Shown piece by piece: positions 54,201-57,880 of a DNA stretch of 64,000 bases; the stretch's first letter is position 1; every line of letters starts with the position of its first letter. The notes below the pieces were generated by a model, which saw only the letters and a program-made list of their open reading frames with translations, did not search any database and was not told the DNA's origin. Source of the stretch: Siphonodentalium dalli (lineage: Eukaryota; Mollusca; Scaphopoda; Gadilida; Siphonodentaliidae). The position numbers and the translations under genes are program-made. The stretch spans positions 81,740,705 through 81,804,704 of the forward strand of contig CP136067.1 in the NCBI GenBank assembly GCA_032622095.1. The letters run 5' to 3'.

Positions 54201-57200
54201 ATTACAATAACCTGAATCGGCCGATTGTGATCTCAAATAATCGGCAATCGGCGCAAGGCTCTACCTGTATTTGACAATCGGCTCTGATATCACTAAAATC
54301 ATCCATCAAAACAGGAATATTCACCTATGTCATGGCGTCACAAACCATGGTTAGCAGTGTATTAGGGCTAAAGTTTCTAAAATGTTTCACATGCTAAGAA
54401 GTTTTTACACGTGTTTCAAGAACACCATACGGGTTTTACGGACAACGTTGTCGTTAAATGTAGTTTGGACTTGGATTCAAAGGATAAACGTTTAACGTTG
54501 AAAACACAGGGGCCTGTAACGCGCTCCGCTGCCTGCCCCCCTTTTGCGCTGCCCATATACGCCGCTTCTATATACGCGCCTGCTACACGTTAATGGTAGT
54601 AATATAGAGACCATTAACGTGAAGCAGGCGCGTATATAGAAGCGGTGTATATGGGCAGCGCAAACGGGGGGAGGGCAGCGTAGCGCGTTACAGGCCCTGT
54701 GGTTGAAATGGAGTGTTTTGTTGGCGATATTTTAAACACTTTTAAAGTGAAAATGGTAGCATAATATTATGTTGGTATAGGATATTTTTGATTGAATTGG
54801 TATTGAATATTTACTTTTTATTGTACTTTGTGATTTTAAATACAAATAAATACTATGCTATTCTATTTTATGCCTTGTGTCTTGCTGATCTCCTTCACAT
54901 ATCATAATATGAAGCTTCCAGCATGCAAATCACACCTGACATGTAATATATACATGGGAAAGTGAGAACTTTTGGGAGATTTCCACAAAAAAAAAAAAAA
55001 AAAATAAAAAAAATAATAATCCCGCTCGCCCGCACCTATATTTTTCAGCTCCGTTAGGGGAAACAAAGGTATTTTTTTTTTAGGCCTAAGCGTCCACGCC
55101 CACCATCTCATCCCACCACGCAGTGTCTTATGCGGAATGCTAGTGACTTCGTCCCAAAATGGCGACCTCATTCCGATTTTATGGGATTTTACGAGATCAC
55201 CGACAAGTGGGACGAGGTCACCTTTTCGGGACAAAAATTGGTGGCACGAGAATGCAGTGGGACGAAGTCACTGGTCACCCTTATGCATCTGCGGCCCCGG
55301 GAATATGCACTGCAACTGCCCACAATAATGTGGGGAGTTTGATGCAGAAGTGAAACCTGCGTTACGGACATGTTATAAAACAGATAAAATGAACGTTATT
55401 GTCCCATTTTAGCTTTGTTATATCTCCCTGAGATTGTGTTTTTGTTTTATCTTTATGGGCTAAACAAATTAGCAATAATATGGCCTGTAATGTCTAAAAT
55501 TTCCTTAAATATGACAGTGAATTGCATCCTGAAAAAATAAAAAGATTTAAAAAAAAAAAAAGTTTTGCCTACCTACCTACCCAATTTTTTTTCAGTCCGT
55601 TAGCGGAAACAAACGTATAATTTTGTTAGGCCTTATAACCCATATCTATTGATGGGCATAATCAAAAGCTTGATCCCATGCGCGATTGTCTATACTGATC
55701 GATTTCCATTCGTAATCGTATTCTAGTATTGACGGATGGGTTTGTTTGTAATCATGGCCGCCCCGCCTCCATGGCATGCGTATCGGCTATCGCAAAATAA
55801 TGTTAGGATATTATGGTCTCCCATACCAAGAAAAATAGTTCCTAAGAATGTAAACAATGCAAATGGAGGACATTTTGCCATTATTCAGGATGACAGTACT
55901 ATTTTCACAGGCAGGGTATTTGGGAAAGTTCTTGTTTTTCCTCAAAATGATGTCTCCTTGTCTCTAGCCAGATTCTTATAGGACCATTTTGACTGTTCAG
56001 TTTGTACAAAAAGTTAACCATTGGAACTGGAGAAACGCCGTTTGGGGACATGATTTTTTGTCACTCTACCGCGAGTAAATTCTAACAGCTATAATTTCTC
56101 TACTAATGACAAGATCTTTGTTTATTATTGATTATTATGTGTGAAAAATATGAAGTTTATCCATTCTATGGCCGGTGAGTAATTATTGATCATCTGGAGG
56201 TAGGGTGCAATCCGCGGTGGCCATCTTGACCAGACTTTACCATCCCCTTAAGTTTTTTAAATGCATACACATGGCGCAAGGCAGAAACAAAATGACAAAG
56301 GTTCCCCACTGCAACACCTTTTTTCCTTTTTTCAAGTCTATGAAAAATCACCCCAAAGGCCTTGACGCCCAATTATGTGGAAAGTTATTCTCCACTGTTG
56401 TAAATATTGAAACTAGTTGTTTTATTGAATATTAATGAACATATGTACAATTTGCACATGTAGATTAAATACAAGGCACTGAAATTCAGTACATACATTG
56501 TTAGCCTTCACAATAAGTTCATAAATGACATAATTATTAGAAAGATAGCAGAAATATGATATTTGAATTTCCCCGCGAAAAAATTAAGTTAAAAAAAAAA
56601 AAAAAGTGAAAAGCCACCCCCCCCCCACCCCCCTGTTTTTTTTATGGATGGGAGTGGAAACACCTATTTTTCGCTTTGGCCTAAGTAAAATAGGATAAAA
56701 TTTTCATGAAAAAGGTATATCAAACTACCAAAGCCTGTGCCCCATTCAAAATGTTTCACTTGACTTCCTCCTTCATGTGCAAATCTGACTATATAAGCTG
56801 AGACAGACGTGTTTGAGGCGATTTTCAAAACATCAATTTTTTTACGAAATTTACAAAAAGAAATGGTATTTGGTAAAAATAGAAAATTTCATACCAAAAC
56901 TGAATAGCTCGATTTGCACATTTTATGTGCACATGCGACTATATATTACCGGTATAGTCAGATCTGCATATGAGCCAGACCTGTTCAGGCTGTTGTCAGT
57001 ATTGTTGATTCGAAGGTTTCAACATTTGAAAATGAAATCGCCGTTTCGGAAATAGAATTTTCAGGAAAAATTGAGAGATAGAAGAATATATTCCTAAACA
57101 GCGAACCAAATTAGTCGGTCGTGAAACCCTTCATTAGACAAACGTTTCTCCTCACCTGTTCTGTCACGTCAGTGTCAATAAATATTGGATAGTTGGCCAT
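15084..57200 (-). CDS. EIF3M: Eukaryotic translation initiation factor 3 subunit M (complete, 10 exons)
   Basis: Subunit m of the eIF3 complex, which binds the 40S ribosome in the cytoplasm and organises pre-initiation complex assembly. Ten exons join to 1134 nt, giving 377 residues and a TGA stop; vertebrate eIF3m is about 374. All introns are GT-AG and all phases agree. Sections line up collinearly with known eIF3m: the N-terminus (FIDTD), [16 protein letters not shown] near residue 18, [11 protein letters not shown] near 190, [11 protein letters not shown] near 230 and RTFGKQHW near 336. The second half, from about residue 180, is the PCI domain; its winged-helix part runs from about 287 to 345. 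Introns 1, 4 and 8 are swollen by repeats, and intron 8 also carries snoRNA copies. Identity rests on recognised sequence similarity, not a search. Confidence 0.95.
16278..16421 (-). CDS. EIF3M: EIF3M exon 9 (residues 266-314)
   Basis: The acceptor has an exceptional T-run ending CTCCAG; the donor is GTTTGT. Encodes [20 protein letters not shown] then [20 protein letters not shown], the first half of the PCI winged helix. It leaves one base (G) of codon 314. Confidence 0.96.
16740..17905. mobile_element. Diverged satellite-type element in EIF3M intron 8
   Basis: Several degraded units with 'aatccaagatggctgc' and 'cccatcta' motifs. It ends 'gacggactgagagtgatgactatag...gtgagctaaaa', like the ends at 1071 and 6900. 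Much older than the 2-14 kb copies. Confidence 0.5.
18062..18188 (-). ncRNA. H/ACA snoRNA-like copy 1 (EIF3M intron 8)
   Basis: Oldest and most divergent copy. The 5' hairpin keeps base stem GCATCA/TGATGC and both pocket strands (CAACACTTGA and AAGAAAGC), but the upper stem has changed to CTCAT/ATGAG, so pairing is preserved. Box H is ATAATA. In the 3' hairpin the upper stem is ACAC/GTGT where other copies have ACATTG/CAATGT. The 3' pocket keeps TTTCACC; the left strand ATTCAAG still pairs with 18S CUUGGAU through one G-U pair. ACA stands 15 nt from the stem. The 3' base stem is weak. Confidence 0.6.
18755..19680. mobile_element. Foldback repeat with 'gcaggtgcacaggttcccatgg' units
   Basis: Units containing 'cataatcgcaggtgcaca' occur near 19000, 19175 and 19510 in plus orientation, and an inverted unit fills 19214-19460. 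The ends carry GATACCCCCC and GGGGGGTATAA. The frame at 19214-19465 is only the inverted unit. Confidence 0.45.
19834..19959 (-). ncRNA. H/ACA snoRNA-like copy 2 (EIF3M intron 8)
   Basis: Reference copy, read on the host-gene strand. 5' hairpin: base GCATCA/TGATGC, pocket CAACACTTGA and AAGAAAGC, upper stem CCCA/TGGG with GTAT/ATAC above it. Then box H AGATTA, 15 nt after the upper stem. 3' hairpin: base GTGTGG/CCACAC (6 bp), upper stem ACATTG/CAATGT, left pocket ATCTTCCAAG, right pocket TATTTCACC. ACA lies 15 nt after the stem and 3 nt from the end. These spacings are those of eukaryotic H/ACA RNAs that guide dyskerin pseudouridylation in the nucleolus. The 3' pocket pairs with 18S GGUGAAA and CUUGGA around the unpaired dinucleotide. 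The 5' pocket target is unknown. Confidence 0.75.
20212..20293. repeat. Imperfect hairpin
   Basis: The left arm (catatataagagaatac) and the right arm (cattctcttatatatg) are complementary. The flanking 'aacccttccatgactggagcttcc' recurs in inverted form near 35200-35232, so this is a dispersed repeat. Confidence 0.4.
20445..20570 (-). ncRNA. H/ACA snoRNA-like copy 3 (EIF3M intron 8)
   Basis: Both hairpins and pockets match copy 2. Box H is AGATTA and ACA is followed by CTG. The 3' base stem pairs 5 of 6. The left 3' pocket reads ATCTACCAAG, one base different from copy 2, which shortens the 18S pairing from CUUGGA to CUUGG. It sits at the head of a block shared with 22054-22960. Confidence 0.7.
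21238..21261. repeat. Poly-C run (24 nt)
   Basis: A homopolymer inside the duplicated block. Homologous but shorter C-runs are at about 22950-22966 and 27005-27016, so run length changed after duplication. Confidence 0.85.
21588..21714 (-). ncRNA. H/ACA snoRNA-like copy 4 (EIF3M intron 8)
   Basis: The upper stem of the 5' hairpin is longer than in copy 2 (CCCAT/ATGGG, then GGTAT/ATACC). Box H is AAATCA. The 3' hairpin has base GTGTGG/CCACAC, upper stem ACATTG/CAATGT, and pockets ATCTTCCAAG and TATTTCACC. ACA is followed by AAG. Changes relative to copy 3 keep the pairing. It has a near-identical duplicate at 23517-23643. Confidence 0.72.
22054..22179 (-). ncRNA. H/ACA snoRNA-like copy 5 (EIF3M intron 8)
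   Basis: Very close to copy 3, with box H AGATTA and ACA in place. The 3' base stem is reduced (CCACGA, 4 Watson-Crick pairs plus a wobble), and one base of the 5' upper stem has changed. It was duplicated together with copy 4 (see copies 6 and 7). Confidence 0.65.
23517..23643 (-). ncRNA. H/ACA snoRNA-like copy 6 (duplicate of copy 4)
   Basis: Identical to copy 4 in every box, stem and pocket checked; the only difference noticed is beside box H (CACATTT for CACTTTT on the plus strand). It lies in the second copy of the 21433-23020 segmental duplication. Confidence 0.7.
24085..24210 (-). ncRNA. H/ACA snoRNA-like copy 7, box H damaged (duplicate of copy 5)
   Basis: Same as copy 5 except in the hinge, where AGATTA has become AGTTTA, which no longer fits ANANNA, and no replacement was found nearby. 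Hairpins, pockets and ACA remain. Probably a decaying paralogue. Confidence 0.55.
24399..26486. mobile_element. 2.1 kb insertion with (ACGG)n-type tail
   Basis: Defined by comparison: the left duplicate reads gtgacaaaaaatgggtcc without a break, while here 2.1 kb intervenes. Near the ends ATGTTTAACCCATACC (24423-24438) is mirrored by GGTATGGGTAAACAT (26472-26486). The right part has two ~155 bp units with 'aaaaagggccataactc' and an ACGGACAGACGG microsatellite. No transposase was seen. Confidence 0.75.
27189..27270 (-). CDS. EIF3M: EIF3M exon 8 (residues 239-266)
   Basis: Acceptor TATTTTTCAG, donor GTGAGT. Reads [20 protein letters not shown] then TDFVRSL, matching LLTIFVSAKLASYVKFYQNN of the vertebrate protein. 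It is followed by the 10.8 kb intron that carries the snoRNA-like copies. Confidence 0.95.
28492..28591 (-). CDS. EIF3M: EIF3M exon 7 (residues 205-238)
   Basis: Acceptor TTTTTGTTACAG, donor GTAAGT. Reads [20 protein letters not shown] then [14 protein letters not shown], within the PCI helical repeats. It ends in phase 0. Confidence 0.96.
29880..30240. repeat. CACCTG...CAGGTGTC palindromic repeats in EIF3M intron 6
   Basis: Three successive blocks each open with cacctg and close with caggtgtc, about 80-110 bp apart. Several GTGATGA strings occur. No function is assigned. Confidence 0.4.
30416..30430. repeat. Poly-G run
   Basis: An uninterrupted run of G in intron 6. Confidence 0.85.
31008..31088 (-). 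CDS. EIF3M: EIF3M exon 6 (residues 178-205)
   Basis: Acceptor TTTTTATAG, donor GTAACA. Contains [19 protein letters not shown], one of the most conserved blocks of the family and the start of the PCI region. The final Arg codon is split with exon 7. Confidence 0.96.
32051..32145 (-). CDS. EIF3M: EIF3M exon 5 (residues 147-178)
   Basis: Acceptor TTGTATTTCAG, donor GTATGT. Reads [20 protein letters not shown] and then [10 protein letters not shown], aligned with the KW...LLRLLYEALV stretch of vertebrate eIF3m. It leaves two bases (GG) of a glycine codon. Confidence 0.93.
32271..33516. mobile_element. MITE with hairpin ends (ACCCTTGGAACAAACGTCGC)
   Basis: The left end, ACCCTTGGAACAAACGTCGC..., and the right end, ...GCGACGTTTGTTCCAAGGGT, are inverted for over 40 bp and flanked by TA. 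The left end is itself a hairpin (32276-32353). A related inverted pair with GTCGACTCGAATT lies inside at about 32441-32612. Confidence 0.6.
33667..33796 (-). ncRNA. Second H/ACA-like family, divergent copy a (EIF3M intron 4)
   Basis: Shares with copies b-e the 5' hairpin base CACCA/TGGTG and right pocket TAAAACG. Box H is ACATCA. The 3' hairpin has a different but complementary base, CAAATTT/AAATTTG, and an ACA near the end. The 5' upper stem is poor. Most divergent member; it could equally be a palindromic repeat. Confidence 0.35.
33868..34084. mobile_element. Near-perfect palindromic MITE, CAGTAATGCCCTAA family
   Basis: The two ~105 bp arms meet at agctctcactgagagct. Ends are CAGTAATACCCTC and GGGCATTACTG, flanked by TA. 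Same family as 1809-1956 but far more symmetrical. Confidence 0.65.
34966..35095 (-). ncRNA. Second H/ACA-like family, copy b (EIF3M intron 4)
   Basis: On the host strand: base ACACCA/TGGTGT, an apical stem, right pocket TAAAACG, then box H ACATAA 14 nt after the apical stem. The 3' hairpin has base AATGC/GCATT and inner stem CTCAA/TTGAG; ACA follows the base stem directly. Length is about 130 nt. No rRNA target was identified for either pocket, and the 5' left pocket is long, so this is less secure than the intron 8 family. Confidence 0.42.
35271..35400 (-). ncRNA. Second H/ACA-like family, copy c (EIF3M intron 4)
   Basis: As copy b, but the 3' base stem is AATAC/GTATT instead of AATGC/GCATT, a compensatory double change. 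The 5' apical stem is TCACA/TGTGA. Box H ACATAA and the terminal ACA are kept. Confidence 0.45.
35497..35626 (-). ncRNA. Second H/ACA-like family, copy d (EIF3M intron 4)
   Basis: As copy c for the 5' hairpin and box H. The 3' base is AATAC against GCATT, with one mismatch, so it looks recombinant between b and c types. The inner stem is CTCA/TGAG with a different loop. Confidence 0.4.
36267..36396 (-). ncRNA. Second H/ACA-like family, copy e (EIF3M intron 4)
   Basis: Nearly identical to copy b, with the same 3' base stem AATGC/GCATT, box H ACATAA and ACA. It lies beside a small fragment of the 'ggcggccatgtttt' satellite (36238-36255), so it may have been moved with repeat DNA. Confidence 0.42.
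37355..37478 (-). CDS. EIF3M: EIF3M exon 4 (residues 105-146)
   Basis: Encodes [20 protein letters not shown] followed by [14 protein letters not shown] second acceptor-like TTCAG at about 37453-37457 would put a stop in frame, so the upstream CCTTTCAG is used. The donor is GTTGGT and the exit phase is 0. Confidence 0.93.
37505..37760. repeat. Dispersed repeat (caacaagagatg...ccacggacagac)
   Basis: Matches parts of 18600-18780 and 19680-19800 ('caaagatgaataactct', 'catccataccaaatttcattg'). It runs from just upstream of exon 4 into intron 3. Confidence 0.45.
37840..38710. mobile_element. Tandem array of 170 bp units with (GGAC)n tail
   Basis: 'ctaagt(c)gaaaaa' recurs at 37983, 38154, 38323 and 38493, a period of 169-171 bp. 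Units 3 and 4 are almost identical. The array is bounded by aatacgccctttag on the left and gacggacggacggacag...aaaagggcgta on the right, giving inverted CGCCCTTT/AAAGGGCG borders. Related units are at 26095-26390 and 28790-28930. Confidence 0.7.
39012..39150 (-). CDS. EIF3M: EIF3M exon 3 (residues 59-105)
   Basis: Acceptor ATATTTCAG, donor GTGAGT. The N-terminal helical repeat region reads [17 protein letters not shown] and then FCEKVSKP. It leaves two bases (GC) that are completed only if exon 4 starts at 37478, which fixes that acceptor. Confidence 0.93.
40695..40760. repeat. Solo end of a PIF/Harbinger-like element
   Basis: On the minus strand it reads GGCCTAAAAAAGAACTTTG and then GGCTAACCCGACCGACC, matching the left ends at 46678 and 50374. 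No partner end was found on the left, so it looks truncated. Confidence 0.45.
40828..40957 (-). CDS. EIF3M: EIF3M exon 2 (residues 16-59)
   Basis: Preceded by a TTTATTTCAG acceptor and followed by donor GTATGG. It reads [18 protein letters not shown] and then an acidic stretch ending KESDS. It enters in phase 0 and leaves one base of codon 59, which exon 3 completes as Asp. Human eIF3m has ELRAYLKSKGAEISEE at the same place. Confidence 0.95.
41086..41984. mobile_element. DNA transposon, CAGTCCTTCGA ends, 6-bp target CTAGTA
   Basis: The left end is CAGTCCTTCGAATTT and the right end AAATCGAAGGACTG. CTAGTA is present immediately on both sides (41080-41085 and 41985-41990). The interior is GC-rich for this window. 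A minus-strand open stretch (41595-41359) encodes an acidic, Ser-rich segment with KRKRAP and ends in a stop. A sister copy is at 52702-53454. Confidence 0.7.
41362..41595 (-). pseudogene. Acidic, KRKR-containing open segment in a transposon
   Basis: 78 codons without a stop, ending at TGA (41361-41359). The residues are strongly biased: [16 protein letters not shown] and then E/D/S-rich to the end. It resembles the charged nuclear-localisation tails of transposases or DNA-binding proteins, but no family can be named. No start codon or partner exon is evident. Confidence 0.3.
41991..43890. other. Unannotated part of EIF3M intron 1
   Basis: AT-rich, with no gene or clear element boundary. A short palindromic stretch near 42070-42160 (ataatcgattac, gtcgattaatc) is the only structure seen. 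Confidence 0.35.
43900..46250. repeat. 'gatttgcacatgagccagacc' dispersed repeat region
   Basis: Blocks with 'gatctgactatatagtcagatttgcacat' motifs recur at about 44040, 44450, 45900 and, inverted, at 56780-56980. The 44341-44440 and 45790-45925 segments are also alike. It is interrupted by the 44531-45580 element. Confidence 0.5.
44531..45580. mobile_element. 1050 bp transposon, CTCTCGGGCTCCAAATAAAC ends, TA target
   Basis: The 25 bp terminal inverted repeats are perfect and are flanked by TA on both sides. The host repeat (tttgcaca...) resumes afterwards. The inside has AACGTGCATGCACGTT, repeated 'tgggtctgcacgtttatt' motifs near both ends, and a roughly 130 bp tandem duplication around 44850-45050. 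No transposase. Confidence 0.75.
46678..48066. mobile_element. PIF/Harbinger-like non-autonomous element, TTA target
   Basis: Left GGCCTAAACAAAAAATACG and right CGGAAACAAAGGT...TTTAGGCC are inverted over about 35 bp, and TTA flanks both ends. A TWA target and GGCC-type termini are the PIF/Harbinger pattern. A 95-codon open frame inside (47504-47791) is proline- and glycine-rich and not recognisable. Confidence 0.6.
52098..54296. mobile_element. Possible hAT-like element with CGGCCGATTGT ends (fifth level)
   Basis: Left TAGTGATGAGCC...AATCGGAATCGGCCGATTGTG; right GAATCGGCCGATTGTG...GGCTCTGATATCACTA. The inverted TAGTGAT termini and subterminal AATCGG repeats suggest a hAT-type element. No clean target duplication was found. 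Confidence 0.38.
52702..53454. mobile_element. DNA transposon, CAGTCCTTCGA ends, 6-bp target CTGTTT (innermost level)
   Basis: The left end is CAGTCCTTCGATTCTG and the right end ATAATCGAAGGCCTG. CTGTTT stands on both sides (52696-52701 and 53455-53460). Same family as 41086-41984, including GC-rich subterminal DNA (gcgcgatcgcacgcctca). Confidence 0.68.
54505..54701. mobile_element. GC-rich palindromic MITE
   Basis: CACAGGGGCCTGTAACGCGC at the left is matched by GCGCGTTACAGGCCCTGTG at the right. The arms of about 85-90 bp pair nearly throughout around 'cacgttaatggtagtaat...ccattaacgtg'. GTTGAAA lies at or within one base of both ends, a probable 7-8 bp target duplication. Confidence 0.7.
54984..55018. 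repeat. A-rich run
   Basis: A long A stretch broken by single T bases, inside the 51854-55086 element. Confidence 0.7.
57156..57200 (-). CDS. EIF3M: EIF3M exon 1 (residues 1-15)
   Basis: Encodes [15 protein letters not shown], matching the short N-terminus of eIF3m that ends in the FID motif. The ATG has G at -3 and G at +4, a strong initiation context. The exon ends in phase 0 at donor GTGAGG. The next exon lies 16.2 kb away. Confidence 0.88.
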
Positions 57201-57268
57201 CGCAGCCTGTTATTGCTTGAAAAAATGGCGCAACCACGTGTGCACCTTCATTTACGGAAGAAGAAGGG
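57201..57268 (-). promoter_or_regulatory. Putative 5' UTR with 5'TOP pyrimidine tract of EIF3M
   Basis: Reading the minus strand, CCCTTCTTCTTCC (57268-57256) lies 56-68 nt upstream of the ATG. A cap-proximal C followed by a pyrimidine run is the 5'TOP signature that puts translation-factor mRNAs, including several eIF3 subunits, under mTOR/LARP1 control. Such genes are also frequent snoRNA hosts, which fits intron 8. CTTCCG at the end of the tract also resembles an ETS site, and CACGTG (57235-57240) is an E-box. The start site is inferred; no TATA box was seen. Confidence 0.45.
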
Positions 57269-57600
57269 CGATTGACCAACGTCATTTAAACAACATAGTA
57301 GGCCAACCGTAAACCAGTTGCGCCCATTTGCTATGCTTCGCGCTCCGGAACCGGGATGACTTGATAAAAAATTATGTCAAAATAGGATACGCCGTGTTTT
57401 AGAGGACGAAAACTATTCACGCTTCAATATGAATGTTTTTTATATCTAATTTTTTACAAGATAATAAATTGTTAATAATGGCACAGACATTGAAAGAAAT
57501 GGAGCTTTCCACACATATTCATTAGTGGATAGAGTGGTCGACATCAATCCAGACTCATACATCAGGCTGGACTAGATACTGGCTCTATGACGCTCTAGTC
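57269..57600. other. Upstream region of EIF3M
   Basis: Probable promoter side of EIF3M. Nothing firm beyond the TOP tract at its edge was recognised. Confidence 0.3.
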
Positions 57601-57608
57601 CAACATCA

Positions 57609-57800
57609 GACGATGAAAGGACACGGGGCAAACACAAACTATATCAAAGCACCACTGGGAGTCTGGGATCGACGTATACCACCAGTAGTTTTTTCCACGT
57701 ACCGGTACCACAGACAGTGGAACAAACTGTCCCAGGAAACATGCAAACCAGAATTTGACACGAAGAGTTTCAGAGTGGAGTTGGACAAGCTGCCGGCCAG
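57609..57800 (+). pseudogene. Decayed non-LTR retrotransposon reverse transcriptase C-terminus
   Basis: One frame reads DERTRGKHKLYQ...SSFF. A shift near 57695 leads to RQWNKLSQETCKPEF...FRVEL. Together these follow the usual end of Jockey/CR1-type reverse transcriptases (RRTRG...SFFPRT...WNxLP...FxxxL). The frameshift and lack of upstream domains show a dead 3' fragment. It lies 0.4 kb upstream of EIF3M, on the opposite strand. Confidence 0.5.
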
Positions 57801-57880
57801 CCACCCATTATATTCACCACTGACAAGAAAAAGAATAAGTAACTCCGGAGCTGTTTTTAACTGTATATACATATTTTAAC

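Larger units (their letters stand above)
51854..55086. mobile_element. PIF/Harbinger-like element, CCGCCCGCACC variant (fourth level)
   Basis: Left GGCCTAAAAAAAAAATACCT then TTGTTTCCCCTAACCC; the right end is its inverse at 55051-55086. TAA flanks both ends (51851-51853, 55087-55089). The A-run at 54987-55018 lies just inside the right end. Confidence 0.6.
50374..55632. mobile_element. PIF/Harbinger-like element (third level)
   Basis: Left GGCCTAAAAAATATATACG then TTTGTTTCCGCTAACCCG; right GTTAGCGGAAACAAACGTAT and then GGCC. TTA flanks both ends (50371-50373, 55633-55635). Confidence 0.6.
49426..56247. mobile_element. TTAA-target element (second level of the nest)
   Basis: GGGGATGGCAAAGTCTG at the left is mirrored by CAGACTTTACCATCCCC at the right, with TTAA directly outside each. 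TTAA duplication is typical of piggyBac and Kolobok elements. Only about 1.6 kb is its own sequence; no transposase motif was found. Confidence 0.45.
48786..56681. mobile_element. Outermost PIF/Harbinger-like element of the intron 1 nest
   Basis: Ends are GGCCAAAGCGAAAAATAGG and the inverse CCTATTTTTCGCTTTGGCC, with TAA on both sides. The flanking host DNA exists without the insertion at about 46030-46115 in inverted orientation. Length is inflated by the elements inside it. Confidence 0.65.

Noticed and set aside
55736-55981. 81-codon frame [19 protein letters not shown]...
   Set aside because: It lies in a transposon arm. No family was recognised and no splice partners were found; kept only as part of the TTAA element.
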